From contig VSDK01018949.1 in assembly GCA_009767595.1 (NCBI GenBank), positions 88,197 through 152,196 on the forward strand: DNA of 64,000 nt, given 5' to 3'. The translations under genes and the position numbers were made by a program. Each line of letters begins with the position of its first letter. Positions within the stretch are counted from its first letter, which is position 1. Of this stretch, positions 34,749-44,611 are shown in pieces. Origin of the DNA: Symbiodinium kawagutii (lineage: Eukaryota; Sar; Dinophyceae; Suessiales; Symbiodiniaceae). The notes beneath the pieces are model-generated. The model saw nothing but the letters and a program-made list of their open reading frames with translations. It did no database searches and had not been told where the DNA came from.

Positions 34749-36284
34749 ATGGAGGTGTGCTCAGCCATATCCGGGCAGACAGTTGCCCATCTAAGTCCAA
34801 ATGATGTGGAAGGCAAATCAGTAAGAGAGGTGAAGCGACTCTTGGCCTCTGAGATTGGCGTCCCCAGATTCCGGCAAAGGTTTTTTGGAGAAGACGGTTC
34901 CCGTGAGATTGTGGATGACGAGATTTTGGTCGCAGCTCCACTTAAAGTTCAAGTAGTGCTCTTGGAATTTGAGCAACGCACAGAAGAGGTAGATCGAGAA
35001 CTGATTGCCGCATCTGTAGCTAACGATTCGGTTGCGCTTGAACAGTTTCTTCAACGGCCGAGCGATCCCAACATGAAAGATTTGCAGGGCTGGGCACCAT
35101 TGCATCATGCTGCAAGACATGACCAAATTCACAACGTAAAGCTACTTTTAGAAGCAGGTGCAGACAAAGATTCAAGAGGAAATGCAGGAAGAACAGCAAT
35201 GTGGATGGCGGCTGCTCGTGGCCACCTGGAAGTTGTGCGATTGCTGGTGGAAGCAGGTGCTGACTGCAACCGGGCCAAAACAGCCAATGGCACAACACCA
35301 TTGTTCTTGGCAGCTCAGAATGGGCACTTGGAAGTTGTTCGCTTTCTTGTGGAAACAGGTGCGGCCTGCAACCAGGCTAGAATAGACAATGGCGCAACAG
35401 CATTGGGCGTAGCAGCTCAGCACGGCCACGTGGAAGTTGTCCGTTTGCTGATGCAAGCAGGCGCCAACTGCAACGAAGCCACACCAGATGATGGCATCAC
35501 ACCCTTGTACGCTGCAGCTATGGATGGTCATTGGGAAGTTGTCCGTTTGCTGGTGGAAGCTGGTGCTGATTGCAACCAGGGCACAGCAGATGATGGCACA
35601 ACACCATTGTTGATTGCAGCTCAGAACGGCCACTTGGAACTTGTCCGTTTGCTGGTGGAAGCTGGTGCTGACTGCAATCAGGCTAGCACAGGCGATGGCG
35701 AAACACCATTGTTCATGGCAGCTCAGGGCGGCCACTCAAAAGTTGCACGTTTGCTGGTCGAATCAAGAGCTGACTGCAATCAGGCCAGAACAGGCGATGG
35801 CACAACACCATTGTTGATTGCAGCTCAGAACGGCCACTTGGAAGTTGTTCGTTTGCTGGTGGAAGCTGGTGCTGACTGCAATCAGGCCAGAACGGACACT
35901 GGCACGACAGCATTGTGGATGGCAGCTCAGAACGGCCACGTGGAAGTTGCCCTTTTACTGCTGGTGAAAGCAGGAGCTGACTGCAACAAGGCCAGAACAG
36001 GAGATGGCGCAACACCGTTGTGGATGGCAGCTCAGAAAGGCCACTTGGAAGTTGCCCATTTGCTGGTGAAAGCCGGTGCTGACTGCAATCAGGCCAGACC
36101 AGATGATGGCGCAACACCATTGTTCATTGCAGCTCAGAACGGCCACTTGGAAGTTGTCCGTTTGCTGGTGGAAGTAGGCGCTGACTTCAACCGTGGCACA
36201 ACAAATGATGGCAGAACACCATTGTATGCTGCAGCTCAGAACGGCCACTTGGAAGTTGTCCTTTTGCTTGGTTCCTCCAAATAG
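34749..36284 (+). CDS. Ubiquitin-like plus ankyrin-repeat protein, single exon, 511 aa
   Basis: A probable intracellular scaffold protein, since ankyrin arrays bind other proteins and no enzyme domain is present. Residues 1 to about 75 form a ubiquitin-like fold (VEGKSVREVKRLLASEIGV, then FRQRFF) of the kind often fused to ankyrin arrays in dinoflagellates. From about residue 85 to the end there are a capping helix pair and eleven full ankyrin repeats plus a cut twelfth. Each repeat follows the pattern DGTTPLLIAAQNGHLEVV, then RLLVEAGADCNQA. Most are 34 residues (102 bases) rather than the usual 33. The start is supported by an in-frame TGA at 34722 and the context GCCATGG. There is no signal peptide or membrane segment. 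The last repeat stops after LEVVLLL. The closing GSSK and TAG lie inside a TIR-A element. The family assignment is firm and the cellular role unknown. Confidence 0.85.
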   Translation: MEVCSAISGQTVAHLSPNDVEGKSVREVKRLLASEIGVPRFRQRFFGEDGSREIVDDEILVAAPLKVQVVLLEFEQRTEEVDRELIAASVANDSVALEQFLQRPSDPNMKDLQGWAPLHHAARHDQIHNVKLLLEAGADKDSRGNAGRTAMWMAAARGHLEVVRLLVEAGADCNRAKTANGTTPLFLAAQNGHLEVVRFLVETGAACNQARIDNGATALGVAAQHGHVEVVRLLMQAGANCNEATPDDGITPLYAAAMDGHWEVVRLLVEAGADCNQGTADDGTTPLLIAAQNGHLELVRLLVEAGADCNQASTGDGETPLFMAAQGGHSKVARLLVESRADCNQARTGDGTTPLLIAAQNGHLEVVRLLVEAGADCNQARTDTGTTALWMAAQNGHVEVALLLLVKAGADCNKARTGDGATPLWMAAQKGHLEVAHLLVKAGADCNQARPDDGATPLFIAAQNGHLEVVRLLVEVGADFNRGTTNDGRTPLYAAAQNGHLEVVLLLGSSK

Positions 36285-36376
36285 GAAACTCCCAAAAATG
36301 GTTGGTTTATTACTACCATAAATGGTTAATAAACTGGATGATTTGAGGGTACCTCTATAGCTTGAGAAACCACCAT
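36270..36376. mobile_element. TIR-A MITE copy 6, overlapping the ankyrin gene's stop
   Basis: The left end GGTTCCTCCAAATAGGAAAC, then TCCCAAAAATGG, aligns with the family end (GGTTTCTCAAAATAGGGG, then ACCCCAAAAATGG of the 32649 copy). The right end reads GGATGATTTGAGGGTACCTC then TTGAGAAACCACC. The AAATAG of the left end supplies the stop codon of the ankyrin gene. Confidence 0.6.
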
Positions 36377-37297
36377 TCGCAGAGCAAGGCTCATTTTCCG
36401 GGTGCCATGAGCTGGTTCATCGACAGCTGGATCTCTCAGGGGAAGTGACCTGGAGCACGACGTCTATTGGGCGACGCCCATAGTTTCAGTTTCGAAATTT
36501 GCCGCGGCCGATGCTCAAGAGGAAAAAAATCAGGTGGTTGGTCGTTGTAAGTTGTAAACTTGCCACTCCCAGCACTTTGAATCAGATGCTGTTGTGGAAG
36601 GATCTCGTCCCGGTGTCCCACCATACATGGGGATTTTCGCTACAAAGGCGTCTCGTTCATCTAGCTGGTTGGGTAGGACCAGTCATGTTTGCGCTACATG
36701 TGTTCTTGTAAGCAACGTAGTTTCGGTTGTTTCGATATGACGCTGTAAATTTGTTCCGCTGCCAAGAGCTGACTGCAACAAAAAACGAGGACTGGACAAT
36801 GCCCAGTGGGTGTGTGTCTATCAGATGATTGCCTCTGACCTACACTCAATGTGCGCTGCGGTCCATCCAGCAAACTCTTTATATGCTTTACGCGGGATGC
36901 TTCATAGGGAATTTCCCCAGTTCGGACAATTCGCACAGTAGGTGCCAGGTTAACCCACTGCACTGGCATTGACCAAACCAACCAGAGAACCAATCAACCG
37001 ATCAATCAACCGATCAATCAACCGATCAATCAACCAACCATGCATCCAACCATGCATCCAACCATCCTGTTACATCCAACCATCCAGCGAACCAACCATC
37101 CAACCATCCAGCCAGCACAGCAACCAGTTCCTTCCTCATCTTAGGCCATCCAGCCAAATCCTGCGACGAATCAGCAGGGAGTCTCAGGGGAAGCCACAAG
37201 CGGTGCAGTTGGGTCTTCAACCGATGATCATCGAGTGTCACGAGTTAGTACGTTTATGATAAGCGACAAATGATAGCTATGATCATGGTGATGATGG

Positions 37298-37348
<51 letters not shown>

Positions 37349-38487
37349 CCATGGCTACATACCGTGACCAAGTCATCATCAATCATTAAATGTCATCATC
37401 AATTTCATTTGTGTTGCATGTTTGGTACTTGAAGTTGCCATTGCTAGATGATAACGAGACGGACTGACAGATACTGTGCATGAGTTTCTTTGTAAATGGC
37501 AACGCTCCAGATGGCTGAAAATGATCATTTGGACTATTTGGGGTAAATGCTTTTTGGATCATCCACAGTTGCAAACATGAAATATAAACATACACATACC
37601 GATTGACTGATATGGGCGGTGTTAGGCATTTTATTTGACAGTTCTAGAAGTCCTGTAGCCAAAGAACTTTTGACAGTAGCTTCAGAAGCTTCAAAGTCAC
37701 GTATCGGATATACCTGCCAGGTCTTCTTGTTGTTTTAAGTCATAATGATAGAGGTGAACAAGCCGTCATTCAACCATCGTTGATCCCTGGTTGTTAATGT
37801 AGCAGTTAGTTGTTCATTTGTAACCTTTGGCAATTATCATTAAGCAGTATCAGCCATTACCAATCACTGTCAACCACGTTCTTTGTTAGGTGTACCCAAC
37901 AAGTGTTTTGGGGTTGGGCTACCAGACACAGCTGCTGACAGCGCCATTCCATGGGCTGCAAGGTCAGGAAACTATCCATCCATGGCATACTGTGGCCTTT
38001 CCACCCCGACGAGGAGGAGTCTCCATGATGAGTTTGTGAGCTTGAGAGGATGCAGAAAAGCGTCATGGTTGGTAGTTGTAATTTTGAACCTTTCTTCATG
38101 TATGATTAACAAATATATAATAGCTATAATCAAGATGAATCATTTGTGAGCTTGACACTGGCTTTGCGCCGTTTTGATGTCGTTATTGTTTCTCATTTGG
38201 ATTTTGGAGATTTCATGCTTCGCTGGTCATGCGGATCAGATTGTGCGGTAATGACAGTCAGAAGGCCCGATGGTGTAGCCAGGAGATACGGCTCCTTTCT
38301 TAAAGTAAAACAATCACATTATTTGATTTGATGGCAATGAATGGCACCAAGCCGTATCATAAGTATTAATGGCTCCAAAATGATCCGGTAATCCATAAGG
38401 CTTTCATTATTTCATAGCAAAAATGATCGGTTGGGATCATGAAGGCCTTATGGATTGCCTTATCGGTCGTCCAGGGTGAAGAGTTAG
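36377..38487. other. Stretch with simple repeats and weak exon candidates
   Basis: 36975-37095 holds repeated ATCAACCG/CAACCATC words. 37284-37349 is a (GAT)n microsatellite. Weak coding candidates are about 37144-37250 on the plus strand ([20 protein letters not shown]), 37890-38060 and 38146-38331. None has a recognisable domain. Confidence 0.35.
37284..37349. repeat. (GAT)n microsatellite
   Basis: An almost pure GAT run of about 66 bases, with GGT interruptions at its start. Confidence 0.9.
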
Positions 38488-38594
38488 CTGCACCGAAGGC
38501 TGAAGTTGTCGCAGCAATCCCTTGAAGGAGCTGAACAGGACGACGTCTCCAATTATTTGACCAGCGCGGAGCTTGGCGGAGCGCAGTGCGCATG
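38488..38594 (+). CDS. Probable exon
   Basis: After GAAGAGTTAG the frame reads LHRRLKLSQQSLEGAEQDDV and then SNYLTSAELGGAQCA, ending in phase 2 before the donor GTAAAG. It is 107 bases with natural composition. The antisense strand is open as well (38366-38656), but the splice signals fit the plus strand. No family was recognised. Confidence 0.45.
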
Positions 38595-38758
38595 GTAAAG
38601 TGGCAACAAACGTGGGGGTTGGCCATGGCCATAGTAGTAAGGCCCAAGAAAACCACTAGAAATGAGAATTTACAATGGGGAAACCACTAATGATGGGGGT
38701 ACGCCAATCATGAACAAGCCCATTTACTGCTTGATATCAGTATGGGAGCGTTTCGAAG

Positions 38759-38940
38759 GTGATGCCCCTGCTGGCTTTTCCCATTTCTTACCTGGTTACA
38801 TGCTGGCAACGGGCACCCACATCCTCCATGGACTCTGCTGTGGGTCCAGGCGGGTGCGGCCAAGGCTTCTTTCGGAGCTTCAGCACCACGGACCTGCAAG
38901 AGTTGCCCCGCGACCTCTGTGTGGAGGCTGGGCCTGATTG
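38759..38940 (+). CDS. Probable exon
   Basis: The frame continues through APTSSMDSAVGPGGCGQGFF, then RSFSTTDLQELPRDLCVEA, then GPDW. The GC-rich part begins after GTGGGTCCAG (38848) and could be the real exon start, entering in phase 1. The 3' edge is unclear. No family was recognised. Confidence 0.4.
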
Positions 38941-38999
38941 GTCAATAGCTAGTGCAGATGAAATCGTTCGATTTAAGTGATTGATGATCATGGTAATCT

Positions 39000-39090
39000 A
39001 TCGGCCATGAATGAATACCTATGTTTTAAATGATTTATGAATAGCTAGTGCAGATGATTTATGAATACCTATGTTTTAAATGATTATACC
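39000..39090. repeat. Imperfect direct repeat
   Basis: GAATACCTATGTTTTAAATG occurs twice about 55 bases apart. The interposed TAGCTAGTGCAGATG also occurs at 38946-38960. A local duplication. Confidence 0.6.
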
Positions 39091-39438
39091 ATCATGGTAA
39101 TACCATGGTGCCATGATTTTAGATAATTTGACTGATAAAGCCATGTGGGCTGAGTGTCAAATCGTTGTCGATACCTCGTGTTCTCTTGTTAGGACCTGCA
39201 GGGCTGCCATTAGTTCATGAGTGAAACCTCTGAATGCACCCTCTTCCATTTGCCAAGCACCGTGGTTGCTTCCTTCCCATGACCAGGTGATGCAGCAGAC
39301 CACGTCAGATTCCAGGAGTGGTCGACTGGGGACCTGGTTAGCGCTTCATGCTGGGGTGGTGGAGCCTCGTTTAGATGGGATTTGGTTGGTCATGCTGGTA
39401 GTGGAGCTTGGTGATATCAGCCGTTCTTCCCTTCACAG

Positions 39439-39542
39439 AGAGTCCTGGTGGGAGTCAAGCAGGAGACACGCTTGGAACACTGGCGTTTTCACCAGCACAA
39501 GTCCAAGCATTCTTTGAGATTGTTATTGCAAAGCCAGGAAGA
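39439..39542 (+). CDS. Probable exon
   Basis: After CCCTTCACAG the frame reads SPGGSQAGDTLGTLAFSPAQ and then VQAFFEIVIAKPGR, before GTGTCA. It enters in phase 1 and leaves in phase 0. The same frame stays open to 39686 but becomes AT-rich, consistent with an intron there. No family was recognised. Confidence 0.4.
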
Positions 39543-41738
39543 GTGTCACAAATGTTTGAAACCATGATGCAATATGATGCAATCAACATAATTAATCAAC
39601 AGAAAGCAGAATATGCTTGTTTCACCAATAATAACAGTATAGTCGCGCATCCTTCAGAGAACCCAGCAGGGTTTGTGTGTGTGTAAGTGCCTTTTCAAGA
39701 TGGCTGACAATTGCCATCTAAAATCTGAAAATATGGAGGTTGATTTGAGTAGAGAGGCTCATCAAAAACCCAGCAAATTTCATGATGATCAACCTTTACT
39801 AACCATTCAGAGTTATGAACCAGCATTACTGCAACCATTTGCAACGATCATCTCCAATCATGGCTCATCTATTCTGTTGTGCGGAGGCTTCACCCATCCC
39901 TCATCCTTGTATCGCCCAGCACTCATGTCTTGGGGCTGCCAGGACCTTTTTCTGCCCTGCTGAAAATGCCTGGTCCGCTGGCCCAGCGGAAGCGCAGGGG
40001 CCTATGTATAGTGCATATAACACTGTCCTATTATGCATCTCTATAGAACAGCATGTGTACCTTTTATAGTATATGGGCACATGTATGTGCATGCATTTCC
40101 ACAAGTGTCATGCGCAGAACAGTGTAGAGCTGGATCTCTTTTGTTCATCCTGGGAACAGCTCCATCCATCAAAGTGATCTCAGGCTCGCAGCCTTGGGTC
40201 GGAAGGCTGGTGGCGGCGAGCAACTGGAAGGCGCACTGGGCTGGGTCTCTCCAGGTTTTCTTTGGTGGCCCAAGTGGGGTTTGATAGTCCCAGTTTTTTT
40301 CTGGGATCATTGGTCTTTTTTCTGGGATTTTCTGAGATTGTTTTTGTTCGAAATGTTTGACCCAGTTCATATCTAAGGGAATCATTGGGTTGACAGTGAT
40401 TCTTGTTGCATCACTGGGAATCGATTTTATGCCAGTAAGAATCGCCATTGACCAAAGGGCCTTGTTCGTAGCGTCGATGCAACGTGTTCCACATCACGGC
40501 GAGCAGCTAAAGTCAGAGCGGATTGCTTGCGAATTCAACATGTGTACAGTACTATGTGTGTGTGTGTTGGGACTTGAATGGGAACTGAAGGGAAAGAAGA
40601 GTGCAAAATGAATCAGAATGATGTTGTATATTATTGTATTTCACGCCTGCGCATGGAAAACCGAACTTATCAGGGCATCAGATGAGAGAGAGGGAGAGTT
40701 GTCCTTGCGTCGGATTTGCGGAGAGAAATCACGGTAGATATGTTTCAGAGTGCCATGCAGAATCATCCCTGCCCCCTCCTCCTTGGGCACCTTCAATCAG
40801 ATGTCTAACACAGGGTGCAGGGACTATGCGCATCGACAGCCCGCTTGCGACTTGCGCCCAGGGCTGCTGCGCGCATCTTTGTCTGATGACTTTGAGAAGG
40901 CAATGTCAAACCATGACAGGGGGTCATGGCTGTGTAATTGAGGTTTGGCAACCAGCAGTAATCAGTAACCAGCAACCAACCATCAACCAATGCTTTGTGT
41001 TGATTGATAATTGGTGATGATGGATAAGCAGCCACTAACCATCATCTCATGGTTCACAGGGCTACAGGGGTCCCTTTCTTCCAGGGATGGGCAGCTAGGC
41101 TGTTATTGGGCCTGAATTTGACGGTGGTGCTGCTACTGTAGTGACCATGACCATGACAAGTATGCCAGGCCCTGTGCACTGAGAAGCATCCTAGTCAGCA
41201 ACCCTATGGCTGGGCTGGCCAGGTGCTGTCTTCCCAGACTTTGAAGATGTTGGGGCCCAAGGGGGCCTGCTGTGGGCATCATGATGGACAGGTGGTTGTA
41301 GATCGACCTTGGGTGGTTGGTGATCCATTGATCTTAGTGGCTGGTAGGTTGACAGTCCATGCAACAATGGCTGTGTGGTTGGACTGTCAACCCACCAGCG
41401 GATGTTTGCGTAGCGGCATGTGTTGTGCCCACCATTCATTTTGAATAACGCATCACTCTTAAGAGATTAATCAGCCAACACGGCTGAATCTAGACTTTCG
41501 CTGGTTCCAAATCATGTGCAAGCTAGCAGCTAGAATATGAAAGAGATGATTCACCAAAGTGGGTACCAAATTTCAAGACAAAACCCAAAGATGGAGACTG
41601 CGTGGATGTTTGCTGGAAAAGTTAATTTTCTGGCCGATTTCAAGCCATCCATTAGTGGGCGGGTTGGCCGGAGTTCTGGGGATTAGGCAGTTTGAAGGCT
41701 GATCCTCCTAACATGAACGGGATTAAGTCCACCTGTAG
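39543..41738. other. Stretch with weak exon candidates
   Basis: Weak plus-strand candidates are about 39930-39990 (GPFSALLKMPGPLAQRKRR), 40790-40910 (CRDYAHRQPACDLRPGLLRA, then SLSDDFEKAM) and 41215-41285 (PGAVFPDFEDVGAQGGLLW). They are GC-richer islands without recognisable domains or clear splice sites. Confidence 0.35.
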
Positions 41739-41843
41739 ATTTGATGGATGACGGCGAAAGTCGCCATGTTCGTCGTCGCGAAGCAGCCCAACAACAAAAC
41801 AAGCCCTTCACCGTGGCAACAAGACTGTCAAGCATTGACTCAG
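41739..41843 (+). CDS. Probable internal exon
   Basis: After CCACCTGTAG the frame reads LMDDGESRHVRRREAAQQQN and then KPFTVATRLSSIDS, ending in phase 1 before GTTGGA. Phase is 1 at both ends and the length is 105 bases, so it could be skipped without a frame change. Charged and Gln-rich. No family was recognised. Confidence 0.45.
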
Positions 41844-43230
41844 GTTGGAAGAGGTCAATCAGCAAAGATGTGTGTTGGCCTTAGCATTTGACTTCCCTGA
41901 CTGATGCGCTTTGCAGGTCATCCTGCTGACTTGACATAAACTATACTGTATACTGGTCAAAGTACCTCTGGTATTGGTGATGAACAGCGAAACATGAACA
42001 AAAAACAGTCCATTTGTTGGGATGCGAACTACATAGCTTTTTGATGGTACTGTCAACACACGTCTTCCAACTGACAAAAACCGACCATCAACGCTCCCAG
42101 GTGACTCCCTGCCGCCTCTCAGACGTGGTGACCCCAATATGTGTCAAACTGCATGACCGGAAAGGGGAAGCAGTTGATATGAGGGGGGCAGTCAGATATG
42201 GGATCACAATGTGGAGGAAACCACTTTGGCACTGGATCTTAGTCTAGATCCCCTATAGGACAGTCGATTGGCATAGCATCAACAATGACTTCAGGCCATG
42301 GGAAGAGAAGATGAATGCGACGGCAGGCACTGATGTGGCCCTGCGAAGTGTAGGGGGTTTGGAATAGCTGGCCTATCAGGAACTGCGATATTTGAGCCAA
42401 GAGATGTAAAGGAATAACATGACAAGAGACAAGGCTTTTGAACATGGATCAAGTGCACGTGGCAATGATTTGCCAGCAAAAGTCCCAGTTCTACCCAACA
42501 TTGTGCATTTTTCCAGGTCGACAAGCACAGTATAGTAGTGTCAGACGGGTCATTGGCTTGGTCGTTCTACTACATGTTTTTTTTCTGCTGACAAGTGGCA
42601 ACTCCTTTGTTCATTGAGCGCACTGAGCTGGTTGCCTTCATAAAGGGCAGCTTCAATTTGTTTTCTCAGGTGGCGGTGCCGTTTCTGCCGAGAGAAGCTT
42701 TTGCTCCTCGGAGCCAAGGAGAGGCCATGGGAGCTAAGTGAAAGATGCGTAAGTAGAAACTGGTGTTTTGTTGGGGTATTGGAAGTGAATATTTCAAGAT
42801 GGTTGGTGATAGTACCAAATATGTACATATATGTACCCTTAAACAACTCAGTTGTTTTCAGCGGAAAGTAAACGTCATTCTGATCATTGGGTCAAGATAA
42901 TTCCCAACGAAGATAAAAGCAGTACTCATCCTACGGGTAACTTAGCATGACTGTGGCGGCTACTGTTTGGCAGGTTGTTGCAACACAATGATTACTTACG
43001 GCGCGAAAGGATCGACCTTGCAGAGGGCAATATTTTACGTATAACATTCAAGTTCACTGAATATACTGAATCTAATTTCAAGGTATATAAGTGAGTCAAG
43101 GAATCAATGGCCGAGGAGAAGCACCAAGCAGCGAAGCCAACAAGGAAATAATCCGTTGCCACCCCGCATCTCCACAGCCATTTCTCAACCCCACAGATAC
43201 ATTTGCGATTTTTGTGGGCTGTAGCCAATC
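41844..43230. other. Stretch without supported genes
   Basis: One weak candidate after TTTTCTCAG at 42670 (VAVPFLPREAFAPRSQGEAM). Otherwise no motif was seen. Confidence 0.35.
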
Positions 43231-44355
43231 ATACCGGGTAGTTCAGAAAAAACAGCCATCCGAGATGAACCACAGCTAAGACAATGGCAACCCCTTGCAC
43301 CCCGATGTCAATGCAAGAGCATAAATGGCTGTTTTTTTTGAACGCCGCCAGCGACCCAAAAACTCCACCAACATTGAAAGAGGGGGAACGGGGGTTTAAC
43401 AACTTTCATTCGGGTTTTGGAAGGATGGCTGTTTTTTATGAACTACCCGGACTCAAGGTCAAGATGTATGCCACCTGCTCCGCAGGTGACACACATCTTG
43501 ACCTTGAGTCCGGGAAAGTTTTACTGGCAAGACTGAGTGGTCCCTTGCGGCATCTGCTCCACACATCTTGGACAAGATAAATTGCTCCTAGCCTGTGAAG
43601 CACGACGGAGGACGCATTTGACCATCCTTTTTGGAAGTCTTGGCCCTGCCCTTGATGCGCGCCGGGAGACTTGACGTGCCAGATGTGGTTTCAAGTGGCC
43701 CTGCCATGGGATTGACAGTCAACATAACAGTCAACATACAGTCAACACGACAGTCAACACAACAGTCAACACGAGCACCTTTATTGTAAATTCTCAGCGA
43801 AAACGCGTTTCGGGGAAGAAATCCAAGATTTTCCAATATACTAGGACCCTTGGGGCTCCCAATGCTCCAAAATGGCATTTCCCCTTTTAATTAGAACTGT
43901 TATGTTGACTGTCAGTCCCATGGCAGGGCCAGGCAAAAGCACATCTGGCACGTCAAGCCTCCCGGCGCGAGTCAAGGGCAGGGCCAAGACTTCCAAAAAG
44001 GATGGTCAAATGCGTCCTCCGTCGTGCTTCACAGGCTAGGAGCAATTTATCTTGTCCAAGATGTGTGGAGCAGATGCCGCGAGGGACCACTCAGTCTTGC
44101 CATTAAAACTTTCCCCGGGTAGTTCAGAAAAAACAGCCATCCGAGATGAACCACAGCTAAGACAATGGCAACCCCTTGCACCCCGATGTCAATGTTGACG
44201 GTAAGGCTGCCCGCAGCAAGAGCATAAATGGCTGTTTTTTTGAACGCCGCCAGCGACCCAAAAACTCCACCAACATTGAAAAAGGGGGAACGGGGGTTTA
44301 ACAACTTTCATTCGGGTTTTGGAAGGATGGCTGTTTTTTATGAACTACCCGGTAT
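43231..44355. mobile_element. Composite foldback element, two short TIR elements flanking a long inverted repeat
   Basis: The outermost ends are inverted copies (ATACCGGGTAGTTCA at 43231 and its reverse complement ending at 44355). Two direct copies of a small element with about 28-base inverted ends (CCGGGTAGTTCA, one variable base, AAAAAACAGCCATCC) lie at 43234-43450 and 44115-44352. The second has about 30 extra internal bases. Between them, arms of about 220 bases (about 43512-43738 and 43897-44116) are inverted copies of each other around a spacer with ACAGTCAACA repeats. A perfect 21-base hairpin (43447-43513) joins the first small element to the left arm. Open frames inside are side effects of the structure. 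No transposase is visible. Confidence 0.7.
43447..43513. repeat. Perfect 21-base-arm hairpin
   Basis: CCGGACTCAAGGTCAAGATG, then T, pairs perfectly with 43493-43513. The loop contains a second small hairpin (CACCTGC/GCAGGTG). Confidence 0.8.
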
Positions 44356-44455
44356 GCTTCCAGTCAGCAGCCAATAGTAGGTAACCAGGTACCTGGTGTC
44401 TACCAGCTCGTTGTAACTGGGGTTGGTTACCATAGAGGTAACTGCTTGCGGGTAG

Positions 44456-44611
44456 GGCAAGCCGCCACCCATCGCCAGCCCACCGGAGGATCTGCATATC
44501 CCGTTGCCTTTGCCCGACAAAGAAGCTCAAGAGCTTCGGGCTGAGCTCAAGGGGTGCAGGACTCAGCTGAGGGAACGAAGCACCCAACGGCCCGGTGCCC
44601 TTCACGTGTAG
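44456..44611 (+). CDS. Probable terminal exon of an unidentified protein
   Basis: After GCTTGCGGGTAG the frame reads GKPPPIASPPEDLHIPLPLP, then DKEAQELRAELKGCRTQLRE, then RSTQRPGALHV and TAG. It is a proline-rich linker followed by a short coiled-coil-like segment (KEAQELRAELKGCRTQL). The GC-rich codons stand out from the repeat element just upstream. The upstream exons may be among the plus-strand candidates at 38-42 kb, but the phases were not proven. Confidence 0.5.
   Translation, partial: GKPPPIASPPEDLHIPLPLPDKEAQELRAELKGCRTQLRERSTQRPGALHV

Noticed and set aside
35172..36248. Antisense open frames of 93-187 codons in the ankyrin gene
   Set aside because: They are a by-product of the repeated sense codons. 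All share the same repeated antisense motif.
36975..37095. CRISPR-like array of ATCAACCG/CAACCATC words
   Set aside because: Units are short, contiguous and without unique spacers. This is simple tandem repetition in a eukaryotic genome.
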